17,088 bases of DNA from the NCBI GenBank assembly GCA_000434055.1, contig HF999645.1, positions 14,863-31,950 on the forward strand, written 5' to 3'. The translations under genes and the position numbers were made by a program. The DNA is from Ruminococcus sp. CAG:488 (GTDB taxonomy: Bacteria > Bacillota > Clostridia > Oscillospirales > Acutalibacteraceae). This document shows positions 1-6,387 of the stretch, in pieces (the first letter of the stretch is position 1; each line of letters starts with the position of its first letter). Under the pieces are notes generated by a model. That model did not search any database. It saw nothing but the letters and a program-made list of their open reading frames with translations, and had not been told where the DNA came from.

Positions 1-1
1 A

Positions 2-430
2 ACGCCGACCGTTCTGACGGATTCCCTTGAAAAGCTTTTTGCTCCGCTCAAGCTCATAAAAGTGCCCGTGTCAACGCTCGCAATGATGATGACGCTGGCT
101 CTGCGCTTTATCCCGACTCTCATTGACGAGATAGACAGAATCACAAACGCTCAGAAGGCGAGGGGAGCCGACCTTGATAACGGCAGCTTTATGCAAAGAG
201 TCAAGGCACTTGTGCCTATCATTGTTCCTCTTTTTGTCTCTTCGATAAGACGTGCATACGAGCTTGCCGACGCAATGGACTGCCGCTGCTATACGGGCGG
301 TCCCGGAAGAACGAGAATGAAACAAATGAAGCTCAGAGCAACGGACTTTGTGTGGCTCGGCGCAGCACTTGTTTATTTCGCGGGAATTATTGTACTGAAT
401 TATTATTTCAAGGCGGTGCTTGTTAAATGA
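2..430 (+). CDS. ecfT: Energy-coupling factor transporter transmembrane protein EcfT (5' end missing)
   Basis: C-terminal 142 residues of the transmembrane scaffold of an ECF vitamin/metal uptake transporter. It couples two EcfA ATPases to substrate-binding S components. The frame is open from base 2 with no start, so the gene continues upstream of the window; the GTG at 62 is internal. The fragment has the family's two cytoplasmic coupling motifs: an Ala-Arg-Gly at bases 158-166, and the later AMDCRCY segment followed by a Gly-Gly-x-Gly-Arg-Thr-Arg turn, where the Arg is kept but Ala and Gly are replaced by Cys. A last hydrophobic helix (about bases 343-415) ends the protein. The stop overlaps the truA start by ATGA, suggesting translational coupling. 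ecfA1-ecfA2-ecfT-truA is the common Firmicutes order, so the ATPase genes probably lie just upstream. Confidence 0.9.
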   Translation, partial: TPTVLTDSLEKLFAPLKLIKVPVSTLAMMMTLALRFIPTLIDEIDRITNAQKARGADLDNGSFMQRVKALVPIIVPLFVSSIRRAYELADAMDCRCYTGGPGRTRMKQMKLRATDFVWLGAALVYFAGIIVLNYYFKAVLVK

Positions 431-1176
431 GAAACCTTGCACTTCGCCTGATGTATGACGGCACGGACTTTCACGGCTGGCAGGTTCAGCCGAACGGAAT
501 AACCGTCCAGGAATGCTTGCAGGACGCCGTTGAAAAAATTCTCGGCGTGCGTGAAAGCATAACGGGCTGCAGTCGCACTGATGCCGGCGTTCATGCTAAC
601 GATTTTTGCTGTACGCTGAGGACGGAGAGCTCCATTGAATGCTGCCGTTTGACCGGTGCGCTCAATGCCGTATTGCCTGACTGTGTGGCTGTCAAATCCT
701 GTAAGGAAGTGCCGCTTGATTTTCACCCGAGGTACGATTGCAAAAGCAAGAGATATCTTTACAGGATATGGAACTCGCAGGCGAAAAATCCGTTTCTCAA
801 GAACTATGCATGGCATTATAAATCAAAGCTTGACGCCGATATTTTAAATGAACAGGCAAAGCAATTCATAGGAACGCACGATTTTGCCGGTTTTTGCTCC
901 TCGGGCAGCAGCGTTGAGGACACGGTTCGCACGATTTATGACTGCGGCGTTGTAAGGAACGGCGACGAGGTCGATTTTTACGTTGAGGGCAACGGTTTTC
1001 TTTACAACATGGTGAGGATAATGGTCGGCTCGTTAATAGAAATTTCAGAAAAAAGAATTGAAAAAGACACACTGACAGCTATAATAGAAAGTAGGGACAG
1101 AGAAAAGGCGGGCAGAACCGCCCCTGCGTGCGGACTTTTTCTTGATTATGTAAGCTATGGGGAGGCAGAAGTTTGA
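427..1176 (+). CDS. truA: tRNA pseudouridine(38-40) synthase TruA
   Basis: Isomerises uridine to pseudouridine at positions 38-40 in the anticodon arm of many tRNAs; cytoplasmic. The 249-residue length is normal for the family. The catalytic aspartate is D52 in the signature G-C-S-R-T-D-A-G-V-H-A (residues 47-57). The N-terminal Y-D-G-T-x-F-x-G-W-Q motif (10-19) and the C-terminal F-L-Y-N-M-V-R-I-M-V-G block are also present, as is the final A-P-A-x-G-L-x-L element. Start is the ATG overlapping the ecfT stop (ATGA). Its stop in turn overlaps the TTG start of the next gene, so three genes are stitched together without spacers. Nothing suggests loss of activity. Confidence 0.96.
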   Translation: MRNLALRLMYDGTDFHGWQVQPNGITVQECLQDAVEKILGVRESITGCSRTDAGVHANDFCCTLRTESSIECCRLTGALNAVLPDCVAVKSCKEVPLDFHPRYDCKSKRYLYRIWNSQAKNPFLKNYAWHYKSKLDADILNEQAKQFIGTHDFAGFCSSGSSVEDTVRTIYDCGVVRNGDEVDFYVEGNGFLYNMVRIMVGSLIEISEKRIEKDTLTAIIESRDREKAGRTAPACGLFLDYVSYGEAEV

Positions 1177-2375
1177 AAAGCTCGGGAAAATCAAAAAAAT
1201 TCAAGCTTAGAATAACGGATCGTTCAAAGAAAATTCTGACAATCGTTTTAGCTGTTGCCGTTGTAATTCTTATTGTTATGACGGCGGCTCAGAAGCTCGG
1301 TAATATGACTGTATCGACCTTTACGGCCGATGTTAAAACTTATTTTATGAGTCTCGGCTCGGGCGACGGATATCCCTATGAAATAAGTGCCGGCAAGGTT
1401 AAGAATATCACGGTAAACAATTCAAATCTAAATCTTTTGCTTGACGATAAAACAATTTCGCTGACCTCCTCGGCAAAGGAGATTATGCCGAAAAGCCACA
1501 CATATTCAAACCCGGTGATGAAAAGCAAAGGCTCAAAAATGATTGTTTTTGACCTTGATTCGGGCAAATTCAGAGTTCAGCGAGGCTCGGATACAGTAAT
1601 CGAAAAGTCGCTTGATAAAAATATCATGGCGGCGGCGATAGGGTCAAAGGGCAATTATGCGGTTGCGACCTACGGCAAGGATGCCCAGTCCGTGCTGACG
1701 GTTTACAACAAGAACGGCAAAGAGAAATTCGCATGGAATTTCAGCGACGAGAGGATCACGGATATCGACCTTTCGCCGAACGGAAAATATGCCGCAGTTG
1801 CCGCAATTAAGGCTTTGAACGGTGAGATATCTTCAAAGCTTTATGTTTTCAACCTCAGCAAGGCGGACGAATATGCCGCATGCTTTGATTACGGCGGAAC
1901 AACGCTTTTGAAGGTGAATTATATCAAGGGCAACAACATTGTTGCCGTGGGCGATAACCTTAAATCGTACATCAAAAACAATACGAACAGGCAGGACGAC
2001 CTGAAGTTCAATTCCGATAAGCTTCACAATTATTGCGTGAGTCAGGACGGCTCGTCGGTTCTTGCTCTTTCAAAATACGGCAGCTCATCGCTTTCAACGC
2101 TCAGTTTTTACAACAGCAGCAACAAGGAGAGATTTACCGTTGATTTCGATAAGGAAATAAGAAGCGTTGATACGGACGGAAAATACGTCGCTGTTCTTTT
2201 TGACAGCGAGGTCAAAACGTTTAACAAGCGAGGCAAGCAGGTCGGAACGATTTATTTCACGGGCGAGCCTAAAAGAGTGACGGTTGACGGCGGCAGGACA
2301 TATATTCTGACCGGCGTGAATATAAAAAGTTATAAAACAAGAGGAACCACGGACGAAAGGCAGGTAAGCAAATAA
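1173..2375 (+). CDS. DUF5711-type membrane-anchored beta-propeller protein
   Basis: 400 residues of unknown function. A basic N terminus (residues 1-20, rich in Lys/Arg) leads into one hydrophobic helix at about 21-39 with no cleavage motif, so the rest should lie outside the membrane. The body is made of repeated beta-strand units with Asp-Gly/Gly-Lys turns (D-x-D-S-G-K-F, S-P-N-G-K-Y-A-A-V, D-T-D-G-K-Y-V-A-V), the pattern of a WD40/YVTN-like propeller. I match it to DUF5711 from memory of this layout next to cvpA in Clostridia. The start is TTG at 1173: GGGGAGG at 1159-1165 sits 7 nt upstream, and the codon overlaps the truA stop. The stop shares a base with the next ATG (TAATG). A scaffold or envelope-sensing role is a guess. 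Confidence 0.75.
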   Translation: MKSSGKSKKFKLRITDRSKKILTIVLAVAVVILIVMTAAQKLGNMTVSTFTADVKTYFMSLGSGDGYPYEISAGKVKNITVNNSNLNLLLDDKTISLTSSAKEIMPKSHTYSNPVMKSKGSKMIVFDLDSGKFRVQRGSDTVIEKSLDKNIMAAAIGSKGNYAVATYGKDAQSVLTVYNKNGKEKFAWNFSDERITDIDLSPNGKYAAVAAIKALNGEISSKLYVFNLSKADEYAACFDYGGTTLLKVNYIKGNNIVAVGDNLKSYIKNNTNRQDDLKFNSDKLHNYCVSQDGSSVLALSKYGSSSLSTLSFYNSSNKERFTVDFDKEIRSVDTDGKYVAVLFDSEVKTFNKRGKQVGTIYFTGEPKRVTVDGGRTYILTGVNIKSYKTRGTTDERQVSK

Positions 2376-2896
2376 TGCAGGAGCATATAGTTGATATAAT
2401 CCTTGCGGCAGTAATTGTGCTGATGACGGTAAGATATTACCGACAGGGACTTGTTCAGACGATATTTAAATTCGGTTCGTTTATCGTTGCGCTTTTGGCG
2501 GCGAGAATTTTCTGCGGTGCCGTGACGGACTGGATATACAGCAACACAAGTCTTTTCGGCAGCACGGAGAGATACCTTGCAAAGCTTATTGTATTTGTGC
2601 TTATTTACATAGCGGTCAGACTCTTGTTCACATGGATAATTCATCTTTTGGATTCACTGAAAAAGCTGCCGATACTTAAAAAGGCAAACAGATTTCTGGG
2701 CGCTCTTCTCGGCTTCGGCTGCGGTGTTATGGCTGTAATAGTTTTGAGCGTGGGCTTGCAAATATCCTCCCATGTGGTGTATAATGCGAAATATGTAAAT
2801 GCGATAGATTCTTCGGTCATCGTGCAGGCGGTTATTTCAAACGATAAGATTGCCGAGAATATCAAAACTTTCAATAATTCCTACGGGGGTATATAA
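2375..2896 (+). CDS. cvpA: CvpA family membrane protein
   Basis: 173-residue integral membrane protein of the CvpA (colicin V production) family. Four hydrophobic segments lie at about residues 5-20, 29-47, 67-92 and 106-130, with the family's Y-x-x-G-(L)-V-Q-T-x-x-K-F-G loop between the first two (22-34). The remaining tail of about 40 residues is polar. The molecular role in Firmicutes is not settled; envelope homeostasis is the usual inference from enterobacterial work. ATG at 2375 shares its A with the preceding TAA, so translation is probably coupled to the propeller gene. A G-rich ribosome site lies inside that gene's end (about 2356-2364). Two bases separate its stop from the pgsA start. 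Family assignment is good; function is inferred only. Confidence 0.82.
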   Translation: MQEHIVDIILAAVIVLMTVRYYRQGLVQTIFKFGSFIVALLAARIFCGAVTDWIYSNTSLFGSTERYLAKLIVFVLIYIAVRLLFTWIIHLLDSLKKLPILKKANRFLGALLGFGCGVMAVIVLSVGLQISSHVVYNAKYVNAIDSSVIVQAVISNDKIAENIKTFNNSYGGI

Positions 2897-2898
2897 AA

Positions 2899-3525
2899 AT
2901 GGTTAAGGATCTTTTTAAAAACTGGAACACAATTCCGAACTGGCTTTCATTTGCAAGAATCATTATGGTTCCCGTCTTTGCATATCTTTTTCTCAATGAT
3001 TCTATCCCGAACAATATTATCTGGGCGGTGTTCGTGCTTGCTCTTTCCGGACTTTCCGATTGCCTTGACGGCAAGATAGCACGCCGCTTTAATCAAATAA
3101 GCGATCTCGGCAAGGTGCTTGATCCCGTGGCGGATAAGCTGACTCAGATAACAATTGCCGTTCTTCTTTACATCAGGTTCAGCTCCAGCACGGATTCGCT
3201 TATCAAAACATTCAGTTGGATATTCCTTGTTTTTATTATAAAAGAGTTTGTAATGGTCCTCTTCGGAGGAATTATGATAGCCATAGGTCTCAAACCGAGT
3301 GCGGCTGAGATTTACGGCAAGGTTGCGACCTGCGTATTTTACTTCGTAATGATAGCGCTGTTTGCTTTCGCTCCCGATGTAGGAGCCTTCAACAGCCTTT
3401 GGACAATTCCCGATACAATGCTCATCGTGCTCGTTGCGATTTCGGCATTGCTGACGGTTGTGGCATTTGTCAGCTATCTTCCCGGAGTGTTTAAGCAGTT
3501 CAAAGAAAAAATCAGCAAAAAATAA
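2899..3525 (+). CDS. pgsA: CDP-diacylglycerol--glycerol-3-phosphate 3-phosphatidyltransferase
   Basis: Commits CDP-diacylglycerol to anionic phospholipids by transferring the phosphatidyl group to glycerol-3-phosphate, giving phosphatidylglycerol phosphate at the inner membrane face. The CDP-alcohol phosphotransferase signature D-G-x2-A-R-x8-G-x3-D-x3-D is complete: D57, G58, A61, R62, G71, D75, D79, with the usual additional D54. The hydrophobic N-terminal helix after P-N-W-L-S-F-A-R (13-20) and several later membrane helices fit the family, as does the 208-residue length. Start ATG at 2899 has a G5 ribosome site at 2885-2889, 9 nt upstream, overlapping the end of cvpA. Relatives using other head groups (inositol, serine) share the motif, but length and N terminus favour PgsA. 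clpE follows after 12 nt. Confidence 0.92.
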   Translation: MVKDLFKNWNTIPNWLSFARIIMVPVFAYLFLNDSIPNNIIWAVFVLALSGLSDCLDGKIARRFNQISDLGKVLDPVADKLTQITIAVLLYIRFSSSTDSLIKTFSWIFLVFIIKEFVMVLFGGIMIAIGLKPSAAEIYGKVATCVFYFVMIALFAFAPDVGAFNSLWTIPDTMLIVLVAISALLTVVAFVSYLPGVFKQFKEKISKK

Positions 3526-3537
3526 CAGGAGATAAAT

Positions 3538-5817
3538 ATGAAGCAAATAATGTGCAGCAAATGCGGCATCAGACCTGCTGTTATATTCATGACAAGAATG
3601 GACGGCGACAAAAGCTCCCATCAGGAGGGGCTTTGCCTGAAATGTGCCATGGAGTCTACGGGTCCGATAAAGCAAATGATGGAAAACATGGGAATAACGG
3701 AGGACGACTACGAAGCAATGAGCGAGCAGTTCGGCGCCATGATGGGCATGGGCGACGAGGGCGAGGGCTTCGAGCCGGGCGGAACGCCGACCTTCCCGTT
3801 CATGCAGGGCTTTATGAATAAGGACGAGCAGGACGATTTCACCGATGTTCCCGATACGGAAGTTAAAGAAAAAAGCAAAGGCAAGAATAAAGGCGAAAAG
3901 AAGTCGAAAAAGCGCAAATATCTTCCGCTTTATTGCACCAACCTTACAAGAAAAGCAAAAGAGGGAAAAATTGACAGAATAATCGGCAGAGACAACGAAA
4001 TTTACAGAACGATTCAAATTCTTTGCCGCCGATCAAAGAACAATCCCTGTCTTATAGGTGAGCCGGGAGTCGGTAAAACCGCTATTGCTGAGGGCTTGGC
4101 TCTCAGAATTGCCAACGGTGAGGTTCCGGCAAAGCTTGCCAATAAGGAAATTCAGCTTCTCGACCTCACCTCGCTTGTTGCCGGTACGCAGTTCAGAGGT
4201 CAGTTTGAGGGCAGAGTAAAGGGCCTTGTCGAAGAGGTTAAGGCTGAGGGCAACATTATTCTCTTTATTGATGAGGTGCATAACCTTGTCGGTACGGGCG
4301 GAGACTCCGAAGGCTCAATGAATGCCGCAAATATTCTCAAACCTGCTCTTTCAAGGGGCGAGGTTCAGATTATCGGCGCAACGACCTTTACAGAATACAG
4401 AAAGTATATTGAGAAGGATGCCGCCCTCGAAAGACGTTTGCAGCCCGTTAAGGTTGAGGAGCCGTCGATTGAGGACACCTATAAAATGCTTCTCGGCATA
4501 AAGGATTATTACGAGAATTATCATAAGGTTCAGATAAGCGATACTCTTGTTCACAGCGCAGTTACGCTCTCGGAGAGATTTATCAATGACAGATTTTTGC
4601 CGGACAAGGCTATTGACCTGCTTGATGAAGCCTGCACCTGTGCAAACCTGAGAAACAAGAACATCAGCGAATATGAAAATAAGCTCAATGAAAAGGCGGA
4701 TCTTATAATTCGTGAGCAGGATCTCATGGAGGCTGAGGAGCCGGATTACGAGGCGATTGCCAAGGTTAAGCAGGATATAATGCAGTGCGAGACAAGAATA
4801 AATCAGCTTATCCCGCTGGTTGAAAATTCTCCGGTTACAGAGGAGGATCTTGCAAGGGTAATTCAGCTTTGGACAGGCATTCCGGCGCAGAAGATAGTTG
4901 AAAGCGACCTTCGCCGACTTGCCGATCTCGACAAGAAGCTCAAGGCAAAGGTCATCGGCCAGGACGAGGCGGTTGACGTTGTTTCGAAAGCCGTCAGACG
5001 CGGAAGAATATGCGTCAGCCCGAGAAGAAGGCCGGCATCGTTTATCTTTGTCGGACCGACGGGTGTCGGAAAAACCGAGCTTGTAAAGCAGCTTGCAAAC
5101 GAACTTTTTGACACGCCTGAGACTCTTATCAGGCTTGATATGTCCGAGTTTATGGAGAAGCACAGCGTTTCGAGAATTATCGGTTCGCCGCCGGGCTATG
5201 TCGGCTATGATGAGGCGGGTCAGTTGACAGAGAAGGTTCGCCGTAAGCCGTATTCGGTTCTCCTTTTTGATGAGATAGAAAAGGCGCATCCCGACGTTAT
5301 GAACATTCTTCTTCAGATTCTTGATGAGGGCAAGATCACCGATGCGCAGGGCAGGACGGTAAGCTTTGAAAACACGGTTATCGTTATGACCTCCAACGCC
5401 GGCAGCAGTCGCTCTGAAGGCGCTCTTGGCTTTGGAAAAACGCAGGGCGATGTCAATAAGGAAAAGGCACTAAAGGCACTCAGAGAGTTCCTCAGACCCG
5501 AATTTCTCGGCAGAGTCGATGAAATTGTAGTGTTCAATGACCTTGACGAAGATGCGTTCAAAAAGATTGCCGTGCTAATGCTTGACGAGTTCAAGGAGCC
5601 GCTCAGGGATAAGGGCATAACGTTCACCTATACCGATGAAGCCGTTGCAGAGCTTGCAAAGGAATCTGTCGGCGGAACGAGGGGGGCGAGAGACCTCAGA
5701 AATAATATTCGCCGCAAGGTCGAGGATAAGATTGCCGAGAAGATCATCGACAATATCGACACTCCCGTAACGTCAATCACGGTTGACGTTGAGAACGGCG
5801 ACATAGTTCTTAAATAA
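3538..5817 (+). CDS. clpE: ClpE-like AAA+ unfoldase with N-terminal zinc finger (Clp protease ATP-binding subunit)
   Basis: 759-residue class I Clp/Hsp100 ATPase that unfolds proteins, probably for ClpP. The N terminus has a four-cysteine zinc motif, C6-x2-C9...C33-x2-C36, instead of the Clp_N repeat domain. This separates ClpE from ClpC and ClpA. A Met/Gly/acidic then Lys-rich linker runs to about residue 130. AAA+ module 1 has Walker A G-E-P-G-V-G-K-T (174-181) and Walker B ending D245-E246. A charged coiled middle region (about 375-425) resembles the UVR-type segment of ClpE/ClpC. Module 2 has Walker A G-P-T-G-V-G-K-T (506-513), Walker B D578-E579, and the sensor-2 stretch G-A-R-D. L-G-F at 630-632 fits the ClpP-binding loop. 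Start ATG 3538 has AGGAGAT at 3527-3533. No CtsR-like heptad repeat is visible upstream. Confidence 0.88.
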   Translation: MKQIMCSKCGIRPAVIFMTRMDGDKSSHQEGLCLKCAMESTGPIKQMMENMGITEDDYEAMSEQFGAMMGMGDEGEGFEPGGTPTFPFMQGFMNKDEQDDFTDVPDTEVKEKSKGKNKGEKKSKKRKYLPLYCTNLTRKAKEGKIDRIIGRDNEIYRTIQILCRRSKNNPCLIGEPGVGKTAIAEGLALRIANGEVPAKLANKEIQLLDLTSLVAGTQFRGQFEGRVKGLVEEVKAEGNIILFIDEVHNLVGTGGDSEGSMNAANILKPALSRGEVQIIGATTFTEYRKYIEKDAALERRLQPVKVEEPSIEDTYKMLLGIKDYYENYHKVQISDTLVHSAVTLSERFINDRFLPDKAIDLLDEACTCANLRNKNISEYENKLNEKADLIIREQDLMEAEEPDYEAIAKVKQDIMQCETRINQLIPLVENSPVTEEDLARVIQLWTGIPAQKIVESDLRRLADLDKKLKAKVIGQDEAVDVVSKAVRRGRICVSPRRRPASFIFVGPTGVGKTELVKQLANELFDTPETLIRLDMSEFMEKHSVSRIIGSPPGYVGYDEAGQLTEKVRRKPYSVLLFDEIEKAHPDVMNILLQILDEGKITDAQGRTVSFENTVIVMTSNAGSSRSEGALGFGKTQGDVNKEKALKALREFLRPEFLGRVDEIVVFNDLDEDAFKKIAVLMLDEFKEPLRDKGITFTYTDEAVAELAKESVGGTRGARDLRNNIRRKVEDKIAEKIIDNIDTPVTSITVDVENGDIVLK

Positions 5818-5824
5818 AACAGTA

Positions 5825-5863
5825 CAAGCCTGCCTTGATTGACAAAGCAGGCTTGATTTTTTT
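5825..5863 (+). terminator. Intrinsic terminator closing the ecfT-clpE operon
   Basis: Perfect 9-bp stem (5825-5833 with 5847-5855, arms CAAGCCTGC/GCAGGCTTG), 13-nt loop, then A and seven T (5857-5863), starting 8 nt after the clpE stop. It should end transcription of the whole + strand run and insulates the regulator gene beyond it. Confidence 0.9.
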
Positions 5864-5878
5864 CGGAAGAATGGATCA

Positions 5879-5909
5879 ATGCAATTGTTATTTCGTGAAA
5901 TTTTTGCAT
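5879..5909 (+). promoter_or_regulatory. Nested inverted repeat over a possible upstream promoter
   Basis: ATGCAA (5879-5884) and TTGCAT (5904-5909) flank a tighter dyad ATTTC-GT-GAAAT (5890-5901). The two dyads are off-centre from one another by about 1.5 bases. A possible promoter overlaps them: TTGTTA (5885-5890), 18-bp spacer, TAAAAT (5909-5914). It could be an operator for the downstream Cro/C1-type regulator (autoregulation) or a chance AT-rich dyad. Confidence 0.3.
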
Positions 5910-5924
5910 AAAATGAAAAAATAC

Positions 5925-5953
5925 TGGATTTTTTATTATAAAGATGATATAAT
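5925..5953 (+). promoter_or_regulatory. Extended -10 promoter for the structured RNA/regulator transcript
   Basis: Consensus -10 TATAAT at 5948-5953 preceded by TGA (5945-5947), the extended -10 TGn element. A weak -35 TGGATT lies at 5925-5930 with a 17-bp spacer. The expected start is about G5960, exactly the first base of the 12-bp closing stem of the downstream RNA fold. That coincidence supports both calls. Confidence 0.65.
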
Positions 5954-5959
5954 ATTTTT

Positions 5960-6120
5960 GCGACATAAACCAATTTAATAATTAACAAAAAAGATGAAGG
6001 TATTTTTGTGTAAAAATACCGGCTTTTCCGCATTCGTCTTTTTTGTGAAGTTGGGTTTGTGTCGCAGCAATCAAGCCGTGTATTTTTCGTGCGTGGCTTC
6101 GGCTGCGCACTTTTTATTTT
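5960..6120 (+). ncRNA. Putative structured leader RNA or small RNA with alternative pairings
   Basis: From the predicted transcription start, three nested stems form a rod. The closing stem is 12 bp (5960-5971 with 6054-6065, one U-G). The second stem is 13 bp (5986-5998 with 6033-6045, one U-G). A 9-bp hairpin sits inside it (5999-6007 with 6012-6020, loop GUGU). An AU-only 14-nt strand (5972-5985) faces 8 nt (6046-6053) in the central bubble, and 6021-6032 is unpaired. In competition, 6012-6025 can pair with 6073-6087 over 14 bp with a single bulged U6079. The RNA ends in an intrinsic terminator (6089-6120), about 161 nt in total. It could be a transcription attenuator/riboswitch for the regulator gene, or a free-standing small RNA with a 6S-like bubble. 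I do not recognise a named class. All pairings were read by eye, with no energy calculation. Confidence 0.55.
6089..6120 (+). terminator. UUCG-capped terminator/attenuator just before the regulator gene
   Basis: 9-bp stem 6089-6097 with 6102-6110 (two G-U pairs), closed by a TTCG tetraloop at 6098-6101 and followed by T5-A-T4 (6111-6120). The regulator's ribosome site begins 3 nt later. Any transcript started at about 5960 must pass this hairpin to express the regulator, which is attenuator geometry. Confidence 0.7.
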
Positions 6121-6136
6121 ATGGGGGAATTTACAA

Positions 6137-6328
6137 ATGAGCTTTTCCGAAAACTTTAAGGAAGCAAGAAAAAACAGCGGACTTACGCAGCAACAGCTTG
6201 CAGATATGCTTGAAATGGATCGTTCGTCTGTTTCAAAATATGAAAACGGAATAGGACTGCCGCTTGCGAATACGCTGCAAAAAATATGCGAAATTCTCGG
6301 CGTTACGATGGACAGTCTCTTTAAGTAA
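6137..6328 (+). CDS. Small Cro/C1 (XRE)-type helix-turn-helix regulator
   Basis: 63-residue protein that is essentially one Cro/C1-type DNA-binding domain, with no effector or dimerisation domain after it. The helix-turn-helix covers about residues 17-36 (L-T-Q-Q-Q-L-A-D-M-L, then S-S-V-S-K-Y-E-N-G), with the typical C-terminal helix L-Q-K-I-C-E-I-L-G-V and end D-S-L-F-K. Start ATG 6137 is chosen because G5 at 6123-6127 lies 9 nt upstream and the domain begins at once. An in-frame extension to GTG 6059 is rejected, since it runs through the terminator hairpin and has no ribosome site. The target is unknown; the nearby dyad at 5879-5909 could be its own operator. Such single-domain proteins may be chromosomal regulators or antitoxin-like, but no toxin gene is adjacent. 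Confidence 0.85.
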   Translation: MSFSENFKEARKNSGLTQQQLADMLEMDRSSVSKYENGIGLPLANTLQKICEILGVTMDSLFK

Positions 6329-6332
6329 AACC

Positions 6333-6375
6333 AAAACCTCCGCCTGTAGGCTTACACTTACAGACGGAGGTTTTT
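6333..6375. terminator. Bidirectional terminator between the regulator and the phosphoribosyltransferase-fold gene
   Basis: Outer arms AAAACCTCCG (6333-6342) and CGGAGGTTTT (6365-6374) make 10 bp. After a C/A mismatch, CTGTA (6344-6348) pairs with TACAG (6359-6363), leaving a 10-nt loop. T-runs lie on both sides depending on strand, and it sits between convergent genes, so it can stop both transcripts. Confidence 0.88.
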
Positions 6376-6387
6376 ATATTGTTTTAA

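Noticed and set aside
2947..4017. 356-codon minus-strand open frame opposite pgsA and the clpE start
   Set aside because: Antisense to two well-identified genes, spans their junction, has His/Tyr/Arg-rich low-information composition and no ribosome site evidence.
6059..6136. In-frame N-terminal extension of the HTH regulator from GTG 6059
   Set aside because: GTG 6059 lies in the closing-stem 3' arm, has no ribosome site, and the extension would be encoded by the terminator hairpin. ATG 6137 has G5 at a proper 9-nt spacing and starts the domain.
5994..6140. 48-codon open frame starting ATG 5994 and overlapping the regulator start by ATGA, a possible leader peptide or coupled small gene
   Set aside because: No ribosome site precedes ATG 5994, and the frame runs through the rod stems and the UUCG terminator. 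Its hydrophobic Cys/Phe-rich composition follows from T-rich hairpin DNA. The RNA explanation accounts for the sequence better, although a leader peptide cannot be excluded.
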